DNA from: 66-474 sp051961995
GTDB lineage: Bacteria > Pseudomonadota > Gammaproteobacteria > Xanthomonadales > Rhodanobacteraceae
Assembly: GCA_051961995.1 (NCBI GenBank)
Contig: JBQCCR010000030.1
Span: forward strand, 5,169-69,168
Direction: 5' to 3'
Length of the DNA stretch: 64,000 nucleotides
Shown: piece by piece, positions 46,598 to 56,262 of the stretch
Position numbering within the stretch: position 1 is the first letter of the stretch
How the letters are laid out: each line of letters opens with the position of its first letter
Translations under genes and position numbers: made by a program
Notes under the pieces: generated by a model
What the model was told of the DNA's origin: nothing
The model's database searches: none
The model's input: only the letters and a program-made list of their open reading frames with translations

Positions 46598-47965
46598 ATG
46601 CCTCTCGACTCCCTCACCGCCCTCTCGCCGCTGGACGGCCGTTACGCCGCCAAGGCCGACGCACTGCGCCCGATCTTCAGCGAATACGGCCTGATCAAGC
46701 GGCGTGTGCAGGTGGAGATCGAGTGGCTGCTGGCGCTGGCCGCGCATCCGGATGTCAATGAACTGCCGCCGTTCTCCCCGCCCACGCAGGACGCGTTGAA
46801 GAAGATCGCCGAGTCGTTTTCGGTCGAAGACGCCGCGCGCATCAAACAGATCGAGGCGACCACCAATCACGACGTCAAGGCGGTCGAATACTTCATCAAG
46901 GAACGCATTGGCGACCAGCCGGAAGTCGCGCAGGCGAAGGAATTCGTGCATTTCGCCTGCACCAGCGAGGACATCAACAATCTTTCCTACGCGCTGATGC
47001 TGCGCGACGCGCGCGATGCGGTGCTGCTGCCGGCGCTGGACAAGCTCATTGCGAAATTGCGCGAACTCAGCGTTGCGAACGCCGCGCTGCCGATGCTTTC
47101 GCGCACGCACGGCCAGACCGCCTCGCCGACCACGCTCGGCAAGGAACTGGCCAACGTGGTGGCGCGTCTGCAGCGCCAGCGTGCGCAACTCGTGGCCATC
47201 GAGATTCCCGGCAAGATCAACGGCGCGGTCGGCAACTTCAACGCGCACGTGATCGCGTATCCGGAAATCAACTGGCGCGCGCTGTCGCGACAGTTCGTCG
47301 AATCGCTCGGTTTGCAGTGGAACCCATACACCACCCAGATCGAACCGCACGACGGCATCGCCGAAATCTGCGACTGTGCGCGCCGTATCAACACCATCCT
47401 GATCGACCTCGCGCGCGACGTATGGGGCTACATCTCGCTCGGCTATTTTCGCCAGCAGTTGAAGGCGGGCGAGGTGGGCTCTTCGACCATGCCGCACAAG
47501 GTGAACCCGATCGACTTCGAAAACGCCGAAGGCAATTTCGGCGTGGCGAACGCGCTGTTCGGGCATTTCAGCGAGAAGCTGCCGATCAGCCGCTGGCAGC
47601 GCGACCTGACCGATTCCACCGTGCTGCGCGCGCTCGGCACCGCGTTCGGACACACGCTGGTTGCCTTCGACGCACTGCAACGCGGCTTGCACAAATTGCA
47701 AGTAAACGAAGCCCGGCTCGCCGCCGATCTGGATGCAAGCTGGGAGGTGCTGGCCGAGGCGATCCAGACCGTGATGCGCCGGCACGGCCTGCCCGAACCG
47801 TACGAACAACTGAAGGCGCTGACGCGCGGCAAGGGCATCACCCGTGAATCGCTGCGCGCCTTCATTCTCGATCTCGATCTGCCGGACGATGCGCGACAGC
47901 GGCTGCTGGAACTCACGCCGGCCACCTACACGGGCCTGGCCACCGGGCTGGCTCGCGACATCTGA
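46598..47965 (+). CDS. purB: Adenylosuccinate lyase
   Basis: Cleaves SAICAR and adenylosuccinate in purine synthesis; cytoplasmic homotetramer. LTALSPLDGRYAAK begins the conserved sequence. QIEATTNHDVKAVEYFIKE, CTSEDINNLSYALML, MLSRTHGQTASPTTLGKE and the signature GSSTMPHKVNPIDFENAEG identify the proteobacterial type. 455 aa from the ATG at 46598; the upstream frame is unconserved. A LytTR gene follows at 12 bp. Confidence 0.96.
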   Translation: MPLDSLTALSPLDGRYAAKADALRPIFSEYGLIKRRVQVEIEWLLALAAHPDVNELPPFSPPTQDALKKIAESFSVEDAARIKQIEATTNHDVKAVEYFIKERIGDQPEVAQAKEFVHFACTSEDINNLSYALMLRDARDAVLLPALDKLIAKLRELSVANAALPMLSRTHGQTASPTTLGKELANVVARLQRQRAQLVAIEIPGKINGAVGNFNAHVIAYPEINWRALSRQFVESLGLQWNPYTTQIEPHDGIAEICDCARRINTILIDLARDVWGYISLGYFRQQLKAGEVGSSTMPHKVNPIDFENAEGNFGVANALFGHFSEKLPISRWQRDLTDSTVLRALGTAFGHTLVAFDALQRGLHKLQVNEARLAADLDASWEVLAEAIQTVMRRHGLPEPYEQLKALTRGKGITRESLRAFILDLDLPDDARQRLLELTPATYTGLATGLARDI

Positions 47966-47977
47966 CAGCGACGCGCC

Positions 47978-48862
47978 ATGGCGACGCCCCCACCCGCTCC
48001 GCAACTCACGCACGCCGACATTCAACGCCGCCTGGCGATCCGCCAGGTTCTGATCTTCGGCGGTATCGTCGCGGCGATCTGTACCGTGAATGTGTTTACC
48101 GCGCTGGCCGATCACGCGCGCGAGGGCGATCCCCTGCAATGGTGGGAACCGGTGCTGTGGGAATACTCCAGCGCGGTGCTGGTCTGGGCGTTGATCCCCG
48201 CGATTGCCTGGCTGTACCGGCGCGCGCCCATTACCGCGAACACCTGGCACCGGGCGGTGCCGCTGCATCTGGCCGCGACGCCCGTGTATTCGCTGATCCA
48301 CGTCGGCGGCATGGTGCTGCTGCGCAAGCTCGGCTACGGCTTGCTCGGTGGCCACTACCGCTTCGGGCCCTGGCTCAGCGACTGGATCTATGAATATCGC
48401 AAGGATCTGGTCACCTACGTGCTGATCCTCGCCGGCCTGCAGGCTTTCCGCACCTACCGGTTGTGGCTGGAGAGCCAGAGCGCGCCGGCGGAAGCACCGC
48501 CCGCCTCCACGGAACCGGCCGCATCGGGGGCCGCGCCGCTGGAACGGCTGGTGGTGAAGAAGCTCAACCGCGAATTCATCCTCAACGCCGCCGACATCGA
48601 TCGCATCGAGGCCGACGGCAATTACGTCACCATCCACGCGCAGGGAAGCACCTGGCCGCTGCGCGAATCGCTGTCCGCACTGGAACGCAAGCTGGATGCG
48701 AAGCGTTTCGCCCGCGTGCACCGCGGACACATCGTGAACCTGGATCGCATCCGCGAGATCCAGCCGTGGGACAGCGGCGATTACCGCATCGTGCTCAACG
48801 ACGGCAGCCACGTGAACTTCAGCCGCCGCTACCGCAGCCGCCTGCCGCAACTCTTCAATTGA
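47978..48862 (+). CDS. Membrane-anchored LytTR transcriptional regulator
   Basis: 294 aa. About four membrane segments in residues 20-160 (VLIFGGIVAAICTVNVFTAL, VLVWALIPAIAWLY, LHLAATPVYSLIHVGGMVLL, VTYVLILAGLQAF), a proline/alanine linker, and a C-terminal LytTR DNA-binding domain (NAADIDRIEADGNYVTIHA, FARVHRGHIVNLDRI). There is no receiver, so it is not a classical response regulator; it may respond directly to a membrane signal. It lies 12 bp after purB; whether it has its own promoter is unclear. Confidence 0.88.
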   Translation: MATPPPAPQLTHADIQRRLAIRQVLIFGGIVAAICTVNVFTALADHAREGDPLQWWEPVLWEYSSAVLVWALIPAIAWLYRRAPITANTWHRAVPLHLAATPVYSLIHVGGMVLLRKLGYGLLGGHYRFGPWLSDWIYEYRKDLVTYVLILAGLQAFRTYRLWLESQSAPAEAPPASTEPAASGAAPLERLVVKKLNREFILNAADIDRIEADGNYVTIHAQGSTWPLRESLSALERKLDAKRFARVHRGHIVNLDRIREIQPWDSGDYRIVLNDGSHVNFSRRYRSRLPQLFN

Positions 48863-48976
48863 TTGGTCGCAACCACGGCGCCGCTCGTCACCGGATCGCG
48901 CCGTTCGTCCCACATCGGCTTGCGGTGATGCGTGACGCCGCCTAGCGTGCGCGCATTCCTGATCGGGAGCCGCACG

Positions 48977-50926
48977 ATGCGCACGCCGTTTCGCCACTGG
49001 ATGATCGCCGGACTTGCCACCCTGCTGGCCGGCTGCGGCGGCCATGTCGCACCGCCGCCCGCGGCGGATGCCGGCTGGGCGCATTACGGCGGCGACGCCG
49101 GCGGTTCGCGCTACTCGACCGCCGCGCAGATCACGCCGCAGAACGTGGATCACCTCAAGGTCGCCTGGACGTTCCGCACCGGCGAGCACGGCGCGGGCTT
49201 CCCGGGCGACGAATGGGTTTCGCACATGACCGCGGAAGCCACGCCGGTCCTCTACGACGGCGCGCTGTATTTCACCACCAGCACCACGAATGTCGTGGCG
49301 GTGGATGCTGCGACCGGCAAGCTGCGCTGGCGCCATGATTCACACGTGCCGAAGCTCTGGTACTCGGATGCGGCCTCGCGCGGCGTCACGCTGTGGGTGG
49401 ACGAGCAGTTACCCGCCGCCGCGCCCTGCCACGCGCGCATCTTCGCGCCCACGCTGGACAGCCGGCTGCTGGCACTGGATGCGAAGACCGGCAAGCTTTG
49501 CCAGGACTTCGCCGACCACGGCGTGCTGGAACTCGCGCAAGGCATTCATTCCACCTACAAACCTGGCGACAAATTCCGCAACTACCTGGTCACCTCGCCG
49601 CCGGTGATCCTGGATGGCAAGGTGATCATGGGCTCATCCGTGGGCGACAACCGCGGCGTGGAACTGGAGCATGGCACCGTGCGCGCCTATGACGCGCGTA
49701 GCGGAAAATTCCTCTGGGGCTGGGATCCGATTCCGCGCGACCCGTCCAATCCGGTGTACGCACAATGGAACGCGCACGCGGCGCAGGTGACCGGCGCAGC
49801 GAATGCCTGGGCACCGCTGTCGGTGGATCCGCAGCGGCACCTCGTGTTCGTGCCGACCGGTTCGGCCAGCCCGGATTTCTTCGGCGGCGAGCGTCCGGGC
49901 GACAACCGCTGGGCGAATTCCGTCGTCGCGCTGGATGGCGACACCGGCAAGCTGGCGTGGGGCTTCCAGCTCGTGCACCACGACCTGTGGGATTACGACA
50001 GCGCCGCGCAGCCGTCACTGGTCACGTTGCAACACGACGGCCGAACGATTCCCGCAGTGATCCAGCCGACCAAGACCGGCATGCTGTTCACCTTCGATCG
50101 CGAGACCGGCAAGCCGGTATTTCCGATCGTGGAGAAACCCGTTCCGCAGGACGGCGTGCCGGGCGAAGTGCCGTCGAAGACGCAGCCGTTCCCGCTCGCG
50201 CCCGCGCCGCTGGTGCGGCAAGGCCCGGTGACCAAGGATGACCTCGCCCACATCTCGTTCGGCTGTCACCTGGAACGTTACAAATCCGAAGGCATCTTCA
50301 CGCCGCCGAGCCTGCGGGGGACGATCGAGCAACCCGGCTACGCCGGCGGCGTGGAATGGGGCGGGCTGGCGTTCGATCCGCAACGGCAGATCGCAGTAGT
50401 CAACACCAACGACCTGCCGATGCTGGTCGCGCTGGTGCCGCGCAACGAACTGGAGTCGCAATCGGACTCGCCCGAATACAAGGACTGGGATTTTTCGCGC
50501 ATGCGCGGCACGCCCTATGCCATGCGCCGCAAGGCATTCATGTCGTCGCTTGGCACGCCCTGCGTCAAGCCGCCGTGGGGCGAACTGACGGCCGTGGACA
50601 TGCGCACAGGCACGCGGCTCTGGCAGGTTTCCCTCGGGAATGCGGTGCTCAATCACTGGAACGCCGGCGTGCCGGGCATGGGCGGGCCGATCGTCACCGC
50701 GTCGGGCGTGGTGTTCGTGGCCGCGACGGTGGATGACGACATCCGCGCCTTCGACATCCGCAACGGCAAGCTGCTGTGGCAATACAAGTTGCCGGCCGGC
50801 GGCCAGGCCACGCCGATGACCTACGCAATCAATGGGAAACAGTATCTGGTGATCGTGGCCGGCGGACACGGGCCGCTCAACACCAGGCGCGGCGACTACG
50901 TCATCGCCTTCGCCTTGCCGCAGTGA
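48977..50926 (+). CDS. PQQ-dependent dehydrogenase lipoprotein (glucose/quinate dehydrogenase-like)
   Basis: 649 aa with a lipoprotein signal (MIAGLATLLAGCGG, Cys about 20), so it is lipid-anchored in the envelope. The remainder is an eight-bladed PQQ propeller: YGGDAGGSRYSTAAQITPQN, then VHHDLWDYDSAAQP, which matches the catalytic aspartate region of membrane glucose and quinate dehydrogenases, and ELTAVDMRTGTRLWQVSLG, a tryptophan docking motif. It lacks the five-helix N-terminal membrane domain of Gcd. The substrate is unknown. No PQQ biosynthesis genes are in the window. Confidence 0.85.
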   Translation: MRTPFRHWMIAGLATLLAGCGGHVAPPPAADAGWAHYGGDAGGSRYSTAAQITPQNVDHLKVAWTFRTGEHGAGFPGDEWVSHMTAEATPVLYDGALYFTTSTTNVVAVDAATGKLRWRHDSHVPKLWYSDAASRGVTLWVDEQLPAAAPCHARIFAPTLDSRLLALDAKTGKLCQDFADHGVLELAQGIHSTYKPGDKFRNYLVTSPPVILDGKVIMGSSVGDNRGVELEHGTVRAYDARSGKFLWGWDPIPRDPSNPVYAQWNAHAAQVTGAANAWAPLSVDPQRHLVFVPTGSASPDFFGGERPGDNRWANSVVALDGDTGKLAWGFQLVHHDLWDYDSAAQPSLVTLQHDGRTIPAVIQPTKTGMLFTFDRETGKPVFPIVEKPVPQDGVPGEVPSKTQPFPLAPAPLVRQGPVTKDDLAHISFGCHLERYKSEGIFTPPSLRGTIEQPGYAGGVEWGGLAFDPQRQIAVVNTNDLPMLVALVPRNELESQSDSPEYKDWDFSRMRGTPYAMRRKAFMSSLGTPCVKPPWGELTAVDMRTGTRLWQVSLGNAVLNHWNAGVPGMGGPIVTASGVVFVAATVDDDIRAFDIRNGKLLWQYKLPAGGQATPMTYAINGKQYLVIVAGGHGPLNTRRGDYVIAFALPQ

Positions 50927-50934
50927 TGACTGCG

Positions 50935-50964
50935 AGCCGGCGCGGAGGAAGCTCCGCGCTGGCT
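50935..50964. repeat. Intergenic hairpin before the RoxA-like gene
   Basis: AGCCGGCGCGGA and TCCGCGCTGGCT form a 12-bp stem with one mismatch and a 6-nt loop. No T-run follows; TACAAT just after it could act as a -10 for the next gene. It fills most of the 48-bp gap. Confidence 0.5.
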
Positions 50965-50974
50965 ACAATTGGGC

Positions 50975-52174
50975 ATGAGCAAAGTCGCGCGCAAAGACAT
51001 CCCCATTGAAGTCCACGCCAGCGCACGCCAGCCGCTCGGCATGCCGGCTTCGCGTTTCCTGCGCGATTACTGGCAGAAACGTCCACTGCTGATCCGCCAT
51101 GCGTTTCCGGATTTCGTTCCGCCATTGATGCCCGACGATCTCGCGGGGCTCGCGTGCGAGGAACTGGCGCTGTCGCGGATCGTGTTGCGCGACGTGAGGC
51201 GGAACAAATGGAATTTGCGAACCGGCCCCTTCGCCGAATCCGATTTCGCGAACCTGACCGAGTCGCACTGGACGCTGCTGGTGCAGGACGTGGACAAGTG
51301 GGACGCGGATGTCGCCGCCCTGCTCGACCATTTCACTTTCCTGCCGAGCTGGCGCATCGACGACGTGATGGTGAGCTACGCGACGGACGGCGGCGGCGTG
51401 GGCGCGCACCTGGACCAGTACGACGTGTTCCTGCTGCAGGGGCTGGGGCAACGGCACTGGAGCATCAGCACCGATCGGCGCGCACCGCATGATTTTCGCA
51501 CCGACACCGAATTGAAATTGCTGAAGCGCTTCCAGCCGACCCACGCGTGGACGCTCGATCCCGGTGACATGCTCTACCTGCCGCCCGGCATCCCGCACGA
51601 CGGCGTCGGCATCGGCGAGTGCATGACCTTTTCGGTCGGCATGCGCGCACCGGCGAGTTCGGAACTGCTGGTCGAGTTCGCCGAACAGGTCGCCGCCGCC
51701 CTGCCCGAATCACAACGCTATGCCGATCCCGACCTGCGCGTGACCGCCGGGCCGGGCGAGATCGACGCGGCCGCACTGAAACGTGCGCGCGCGGCGCTCG
51801 GCGCGTGCGCGCAGGCCATGGACGGGGGAGCCTTCGCGGATTTCTTCGGCCGCTTCATCACCTCCTGGCGCAGTGCCCAGAACGTCGCGCCGCCGCCTCG
51901 GGCTCCCGGCGCGAAGGCGCTGGATGGAAAACTGGAAGGCAGCACGTTCCTGCGCAACCCCTGGAGCCGTTTCGCCTGGCGGCGGACCTCGCGCGGAGCG
52001 GTCCTTTACGCTGGCGGCGAAGCCCGCGCCTGTCCGCCGGCGTGGGCGCGCGCGCTGTGCGGCTCGCGTGCCCTTTCCGGCGCGGAGCTGGCGACATTGC
52101 CGCAACGCGCGGCGGGTGTTGCCCTGCTGGCCTCGCTCGTGCAAGCGGGCCATGTGGCGGTGCGGCGGCGCTGA
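50975..52174 (+). CDS. RoxA/YcfD-like ribosomal protein L16 arginine hydroxylase (JmjC cupin)
   Basis: 399 aa. A 2-oxoglutarate/Fe(II) oxygenase. The metal triad is H145 and D147 in GVGAHLDQYDVFLLQG plus H208 in LPPGIPHDG. PLLIRHAFPDF and the N-terminal Arg-binding region agree with the YcfD family, which hydroxylates Arg81 of L16. A C-terminal winged-helix region follows (about 290-399). The ATG at 50975 is preferred over the TTG two codons upstream. The family is well established; activity here is inferred. Confidence 0.88.
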   Translation: MSKVARKDIPIEVHASARQPLGMPASRFLRDYWQKRPLLIRHAFPDFVPPLMPDDLAGLACEELALSRIVLRDVRRNKWNLRTGPFAESDFANLTESHWTLLVQDVDKWDADVAALLDHFTFLPSWRIDDVMVSYATDGGGVGAHLDQYDVFLLQGLGQRHWSISTDRRAPHDFRTDTELKLLKRFQPTHAWTLDPGDMLYLPPGIPHDGVGIGECMTFSVGMRAPASSELLVEFAEQVAAALPESQRYADPDLRVTAGPGEIDAAALKRARAALGACAQAMDGGAFADFFGRFITSWRSAQNVAPPPRAPGAKALDGKLEGSTFLRNPWSRFAWRRTSRGAVLYAGGEARACPPAWARALCGSRALSGAELATLPQRAAGVALLASLVQAGHVAVRRR

Positions 52175-52232
52175 AAACGCGTCACAATCCGTTGCACGAG
52201 TGCAGCCCGGCTGCCGACCGCCAGAAAATCGC

Positions 52233-53210
52233 GTGGCAGAGATTTCCGTGATCCAGGACGACTTCACCGTAGAAACTTCCGACTGGTCGAACGAACGCGA
52301 CCGCGCCGCGTTGTGCGCCGTGCGCGAAGAAGTGTTCGTGCGCGAACAGGGCGTGCCACCGGAAATGGAACTGGACGACGACGATCCGCGCAGCGTCCAC
52401 GTGATGGCACGTGCGCTGGACGGGACAGTGGTCGCGGCCGGGCGCCTGACGCCCTCCGGCCAGATCGGCCGCATGGCGGTGCTCAAGGACTGGCGCGAGC
52501 GCGGCGTGGGCAGTGCCTTGTTGCAGCTGCTGCTGGAGCAGGCGCGCACGCGCGGCATGCCGGAAGTGCGATTGCACGCGCAGGCGGCCGCGACCGATTT
52601 CTATGTCAAGCACGGTTTCGAAATCGCCGGCGAAGAATTCATGGAAGCCGGCATCGCGCACCGGCCGATGCGCGTGGCGATCGCGGCCTTCGCCGGACCG
52701 CCGCGTCCGCCGCCGCTGCCGCGGCCCGAATCGAAGGTGTTGAGCGTGCAGACCCGCGAGCAGCTGATCGAGGCGACGCTCGCGGTGCTCAGCGGCGTGC
52801 GCCATGAATTGCGTATCCTGGTGCGCGAGCTGGATCCGATGTTGCTGGACGATTCGGCGTGCCTCGTCGAACTTCGGCGCATCGCGATCTCCGGGCGCGG
52901 CGCCTGCATCCGCGTGCTGGCGCAGGACATCAGCCGCGCCCAGCACGCGGGCAATCGCATGCTGGACCTGGCGCAGCGGCTGCCCTCGGTGATCCAGTTT
53001 CGCCGGCCGGTCGAGAACGTGGATTGCGACTACCCTTCCGCGTTCATGTGCACCGATGCCGGCGCCTACCTGTTCCGCCCGGTCGCACAGCGCATGGAGT
53101 CAGTCGGCTCGACCTGCGCGCCGGGGCGTGCGGCGCAATTGCAGGCGCTGTTCGACCAGGTCTGGGAACGCTCGGAATCCATGAGCGAGCTGCGCCCGCT
53201 GAAAATTTGA
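52233..53210 (+). CDS. GNAT acetyltransferase fused to a C-terminal PLD-like domain
   Basis: 325 aa. Residues about 10-155 are a GNAT fold: VREEVFVREQGVP, GRLTPSGQIGRMAVLKDWRERGVGSALLQLLLEQAR (acetyl-CoA pyrophosphate loop RERGVG) and TDFYVKHGFEIAGEEF. Residues about 170-320 (EATLAVLSGVRHELRILVRELDP, FMCTDAGAYLFRP) resemble a PLD-like fold without an HKD motif. The start is uncertain: GTG at 52233 or GTG at 52248; neither has a strong Shine-Dalgarno. The substrate is unknown. Confidence 0.8.
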   Translation: MAEISVIQDDFTVETSDWSNERDRAALCAVREEVFVREQGVPPEMELDDDDPRSVHVMARALDGTVVAAGRLTPSGQIGRMAVLKDWRERGVGSALLQLLLEQARTRGMPEVRLHAQAAATDFYVKHGFEIAGEEFMEAGIAHRPMRVAIAAFAGPPRPPPLPRPESKVLSVQTREQLIEATLAVLSGVRHELRILVRELDPMLLDDSACLVELRRIAISGRGACIRVLAQDISRAQHAGNRMLDLAQRLPSVIQFRRPVENVDCDYPSAFMCTDAGAYLFRPVAQRMESVGSTCAPGRAAQLQALFDQVWERSESMSELRPLKI

Positions 53211-53357
53211 GCACACTGCGCCGGACCACGCGTCCGCACCGGCTCAATGCGAGCTGACCGGCGGGCATTGAATTGCCGCAGCGCAGCACCAACTCGGTAT
53301 AACTAGCTATAATTCGCGACTGGCTCGCGGCCGGCGGGCGAACGTGAGCCGCGATCC
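53211..53357 (+). promoter_or_regulatory. Upstream region and candidate promoter of sucA
   Basis: A perfect TATAAT at 53308-53313 and an overlapping TATAAC at 53298-53303 sit about 45 bp before sucA. TTGCCG at 53274-53279 gives an 18-bp spacer to TATAAC. The -35 is weak, so an activator is possible. No gene is seen in this gap. Confidence 0.45.
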
Positions 53358-56219
53358 ATGACAGGTGATGGCGTGAGCGACAGCGACAATCAGTTGCAGG
53401 CTTTGTCTCCGCGACAATTCTTCGAGTCTTCCCAGCTCGGTGGCGGCAACGCCGCCTATGTCGAGCAGCTTTACGAAGACTGGCTGCGTGACGCGCAGTC
53501 TGTGCCGCGGCCGTGGCGCGCGTACTTCGACGGCTTCAGGGGCCGCAACGACGTGCCGCACTCGGATGCGATCGCGCGCATCGAGCGCGCGCAGAAGTTG
53601 AACGGCCACGCGCGAGTCATTCCCGTGGACGAAGCGCACGCGCGCAAGCAGGCCGGCGTGCTGCGGCTGCTGACCGCATTCCGCTCGCGCGGGCACCTCG
53701 CCGCGGATCTCGATCCGCTGGCGATCGCGCCGAAGATGCCGGCGCCGGACCTGGACTTGCCCTTCCACGGCCTGGCGGAATCCGATCTCGACACCCTTTT
53801 CGACTGCGGCACCTTCGCCGGCGGCGGCCAGCGCATGAAGCTGCGCGAGTTGCGCGACCGCCTGCGCGCGACGTATGCGCGCACCATCGGCGCGGAGTTC
53901 ATGCACATCAGCGACGTCGAGCAACGCCGCTGGATCTACTCGCGCCTGGAAAAGATGAGCGGCGATCCCGGCCTCTCCGCCGACGATCGCAGGCGCGTGC
54001 TGCACAAGCTGACCGCCGCGGAAGGCCTGGAACGCTACCTGCACACCCAGTACGTCGGCCAGAAGCGCTTCTCGCTGGAAGGCGGTGACTCGCTGATCCC
54101 GTTGCTGGACGACCTGGTGCGCCGTGCGGCCAGCCAGGGCGTGCGCGAGCTGGTGATCGGCATGGCCCATCGCGGGCGCCTGAACGTGCTGGTCAACACG
54201 CTCGGCAAGCCGCCGCAGAAATTGTTCGAGGAATTCGAGGGCAAGTTCGACCATCCGGACGATCCGGCGCACTCGGGCGACGTGAAGTACCACATGGGCT
54301 TCTCCGCCGACATCGCAACGCCCGCGGCCAACGTGCACCTCGCGCTCGCGTTCAACCCTTCGCACCTGGAAATCGTCAACCCGGTGGTGGCCGGTTCCGT
54401 GCGTGCGCGCCAGACCCGCGTGCACGACGGCTCGCACGGCTGCGCGCTGCCGATCCTGATCCACGGCGACGCCGCGCTTTCGGGCCAGGGCGTCAACATG
54501 GAATTGTTCAACATGTCGCAGACGCGCGGCTTTCGCGTCGGCGGCACCGTGCACATCGTGGTCAACAACCAGATCGGTTTCACCACGCCGGCGTACGAGG
54601 GTCGCAGCACGCTGTACTGCACCGACGTCGCCAAGATGGTCAACGCGCCGGTGCTGCACGTGAATGGCGACGATCCGGAAGCGGTGCTCCAGTGCGCGCG
54701 GCTCGCGTTCGATTTCCGACAGGCGTTCCACAAGGACGTGGTGATCGACCTGGTCTGCTATCGCCGCCACGGCCACAACGAAGCCGACGAGCCCGCCGCA
54801 ACGCAGCCGGTGATGTACGCGAAGATCAAGCAGACGCCGACCACGCGCGAGTTGTATGCCAAGCGCCTGGTGGAGGCGAAGCTGATCGGCGCCGATGACG
54901 CGCAGCAGGCGTCCGAGAGTTATCGCGAGCGGCTGGAAGCCGGCAAGCCGGTGACGGAGCTGGCCGACAAGGCCTCCAAGCCGATGGTGGACTGGACCCG
55001 CTACGCGCATGGCACCCTGGCGCAAGCGGTCGCCACCGGCGTGGATCGCAAGACGCTGGATCAGCTCGCGACGAAAATCCTCACCGCCCCGGAGGGCGTG
55101 AAACTGCAAGCGCGCGTCGCCAAGATCTATGACGACCGCCGGAAGATGGCCAGGGGCGAGCTGCCGCTGGACTGGGGCTATGCCGAGAACATGGCCTACG
55201 CCACGCTGGTGGCGCAGAACCATTCGCTGCGCCTGGTCGGCCAGGACGCCGGCCGCGGCACCTTCTTCCACCGCCACGCCGAATTGCACGACACCGCCAG
55301 CGGCAACGTCTACACGCCGCTGCAACACGTGCGCGAAGGTGTCACCGTGGAAGTGATCGATTCGCTGCTGTCGGAAGAAGCTGTGATGGCGTTCGAATAC
55401 GGTTATGCGACCGCCGATCCCGACACGCTGGTGCTGTGGGAAGCGCAGTTCGGCGATTTCGCCAACGGCGCGCAGGTGGTGGTGGACCAGTTCCTCTCCT
55501 CCGGCGAAGCCAAGTGGGGCCGCCTGTGCGGGCTGGTGCTGCTGCTGCCGCACGGCTACGAAGGCCAGGGGCCGGAACATTCCTCCGCACGCCTGGAGCG
55601 TTACCTGCAGCTGTGCGCGCTCGACAACATGCAGGTGTGCGTGCCGACCACGCCAGCGCAAATGTTCCACATGCTGCGCCGGCAGATGCTGCGCGATGCA
55701 CGCAAGCCGCTGGTGGTGATGACGCCGAAATCGCTGCTGCGCCACAAGTTGGCGACCTCCTCGCTGGACGACCTCGCCAATGGCACCTTCCAGCTGGTGA
55801 TCCCCGACTCGCGCATCGCCGATGCGAAGAAAGTCAAGCGCGTGGTGCTGTGCTCTGGCAAGGTCTATTACGACCTGTTCGAGGCGGCGGAAAAGGGCAA
55901 GCTCAACGATGTCGCCTTGATCCGCGTCGAACAGTTGTATCCGTTCCCGCGCCAGGAAGTAAGCGAGCAGCTCGCGCGCTATCCGAAAGCACGCGAAGTG
56001 ATCTGGTGCCAGGAGGAACCGATGAACCAGGGTGCGTGGTTCCAGATCCGCCACCACCTGCAAGCCAGCATCGGCGCCGAACACAGCCTGCATTACGCCG
56101 GCCGCGTGCGTTCGCCGGCGCCGGCGGCCGGACACTACAACACCCACGTCGCCGAACAGAATGCGCTCGTCACCCAAGCGCTGGGCGGGAAGGTGGGCGA
56201 CGACCACGCGTTGGAATAA
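53358..56219 (+). CDS. sucA: 2-oxoglutarate dehydrogenase E1 component
   Basis: Thiamine-diphosphate E1 of the 2-oxoglutarate dehydrogenase complex (TCA cycle). The N-terminal QFFESSQLGGGNAAYVEQLYEDWL is the E2/E3-binding segment of SucA. The core has GMAHRGRLNVLVNTLGK, HLAFNPSHLEIVNPVV-type sequence and YRRHGHNEADEPAATQPVMY. 953 aa. A GTG at 53373 with an AGGTGA Shine-Dalgarno is an alternative start. First gene of sucA-sucB-lpd. Confidence 0.97.
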   Translation: MTGDGVSDSDNQLQALSPRQFFESSQLGGGNAAYVEQLYEDWLRDAQSVPRPWRAYFDGFRGRNDVPHSDAIARIERAQKLNGHARVIPVDEAHARKQAGVLRLLTAFRSRGHLAADLDPLAIAPKMPAPDLDLPFHGLAESDLDTLFDCGTFAGGGQRMKLRELRDRLRATYARTIGAEFMHISDVEQRRWIYSRLEKMSGDPGLSADDRRRVLHKLTAAEGLERYLHTQYVGQKRFSLEGGDSLIPLLDDLVRRAASQGVRELVIGMAHRGRLNVLVNTLGKPPQKLFEEFEGKFDHPDDPAHSGDVKYHMGFSADIATPAANVHLALAFNPSHLEIVNPVVAGSVRARQTRVHDGSHGCALPILIHGDAALSGQGVNMELFNMSQTRGFRVGGTVHIVVNNQIGFTTPAYEGRSTLYCTDVAKMVNAPVLHVNGDDPEAVLQCARLAFDFRQAFHKDVVIDLVCYRRHGHNEADEPAATQPVMYAKIKQTPTTRELYAKRLVEAKLIGADDAQQASESYRERLEAGKPVTELADKASKPMVDWTRYAHGTLAQAVATGVDRKTLDQLATKILTAPEGVKLQARVAKIYDDRRKMARGELPLDWGYAENMAYATLVAQNHSLRLVGQDAGRGTFFHRHAELHDTASGNVYTPLQHVREGVTVEVIDSLLSEEAVMAFEYGYATADPDTLVLWEAQFGDFANGAQVVVDQFLSSGEAKWGRLCGLVLLLPHGYEGQGPEHSSARLERYLQLCALDNMQVCVPTTPAQMFHMLRRQMLRDARKPLVVMTPKSLLRHKLATSSLDDLANGTFQLVIPDSRIADAKKVKRVVLCSGKVYYDLFEAAEKGKLNDVALIRVEQLYPFPRQEVSEQLARYPKAREVIWCQEEPMNQGAWFQIRHHLQASIGAEHSLHYAGRVRSPAPAAGHYNTHVAEQNALVTQALGGKVGDDHALE

Positions 56220-56262
56220 CAACACTCGTTACGCCACTCTGACCAATTTGACGACCAGAGCG

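Noticed and set aside
46568..49336. 922-aa minus-strand frame over purB, the LytTR gene and the PQQ gene
   Set aside because: It runs against three recognisable genes and has no conserved domain.
53298..53313. A second GntR operator at sucA (TATAACTAGCTATA)
   Set aside because: It is palindromic at its centre, but only shares AT-rich bases with the 39507 operator. It is better explained as overlapping -10 boxes.
53307..56225. 972-aa minus-strand frame opposite sucA
   Set aside because: It is antisense to a clear E1 protein and has Arg/His/Val-rich composition without motifs.
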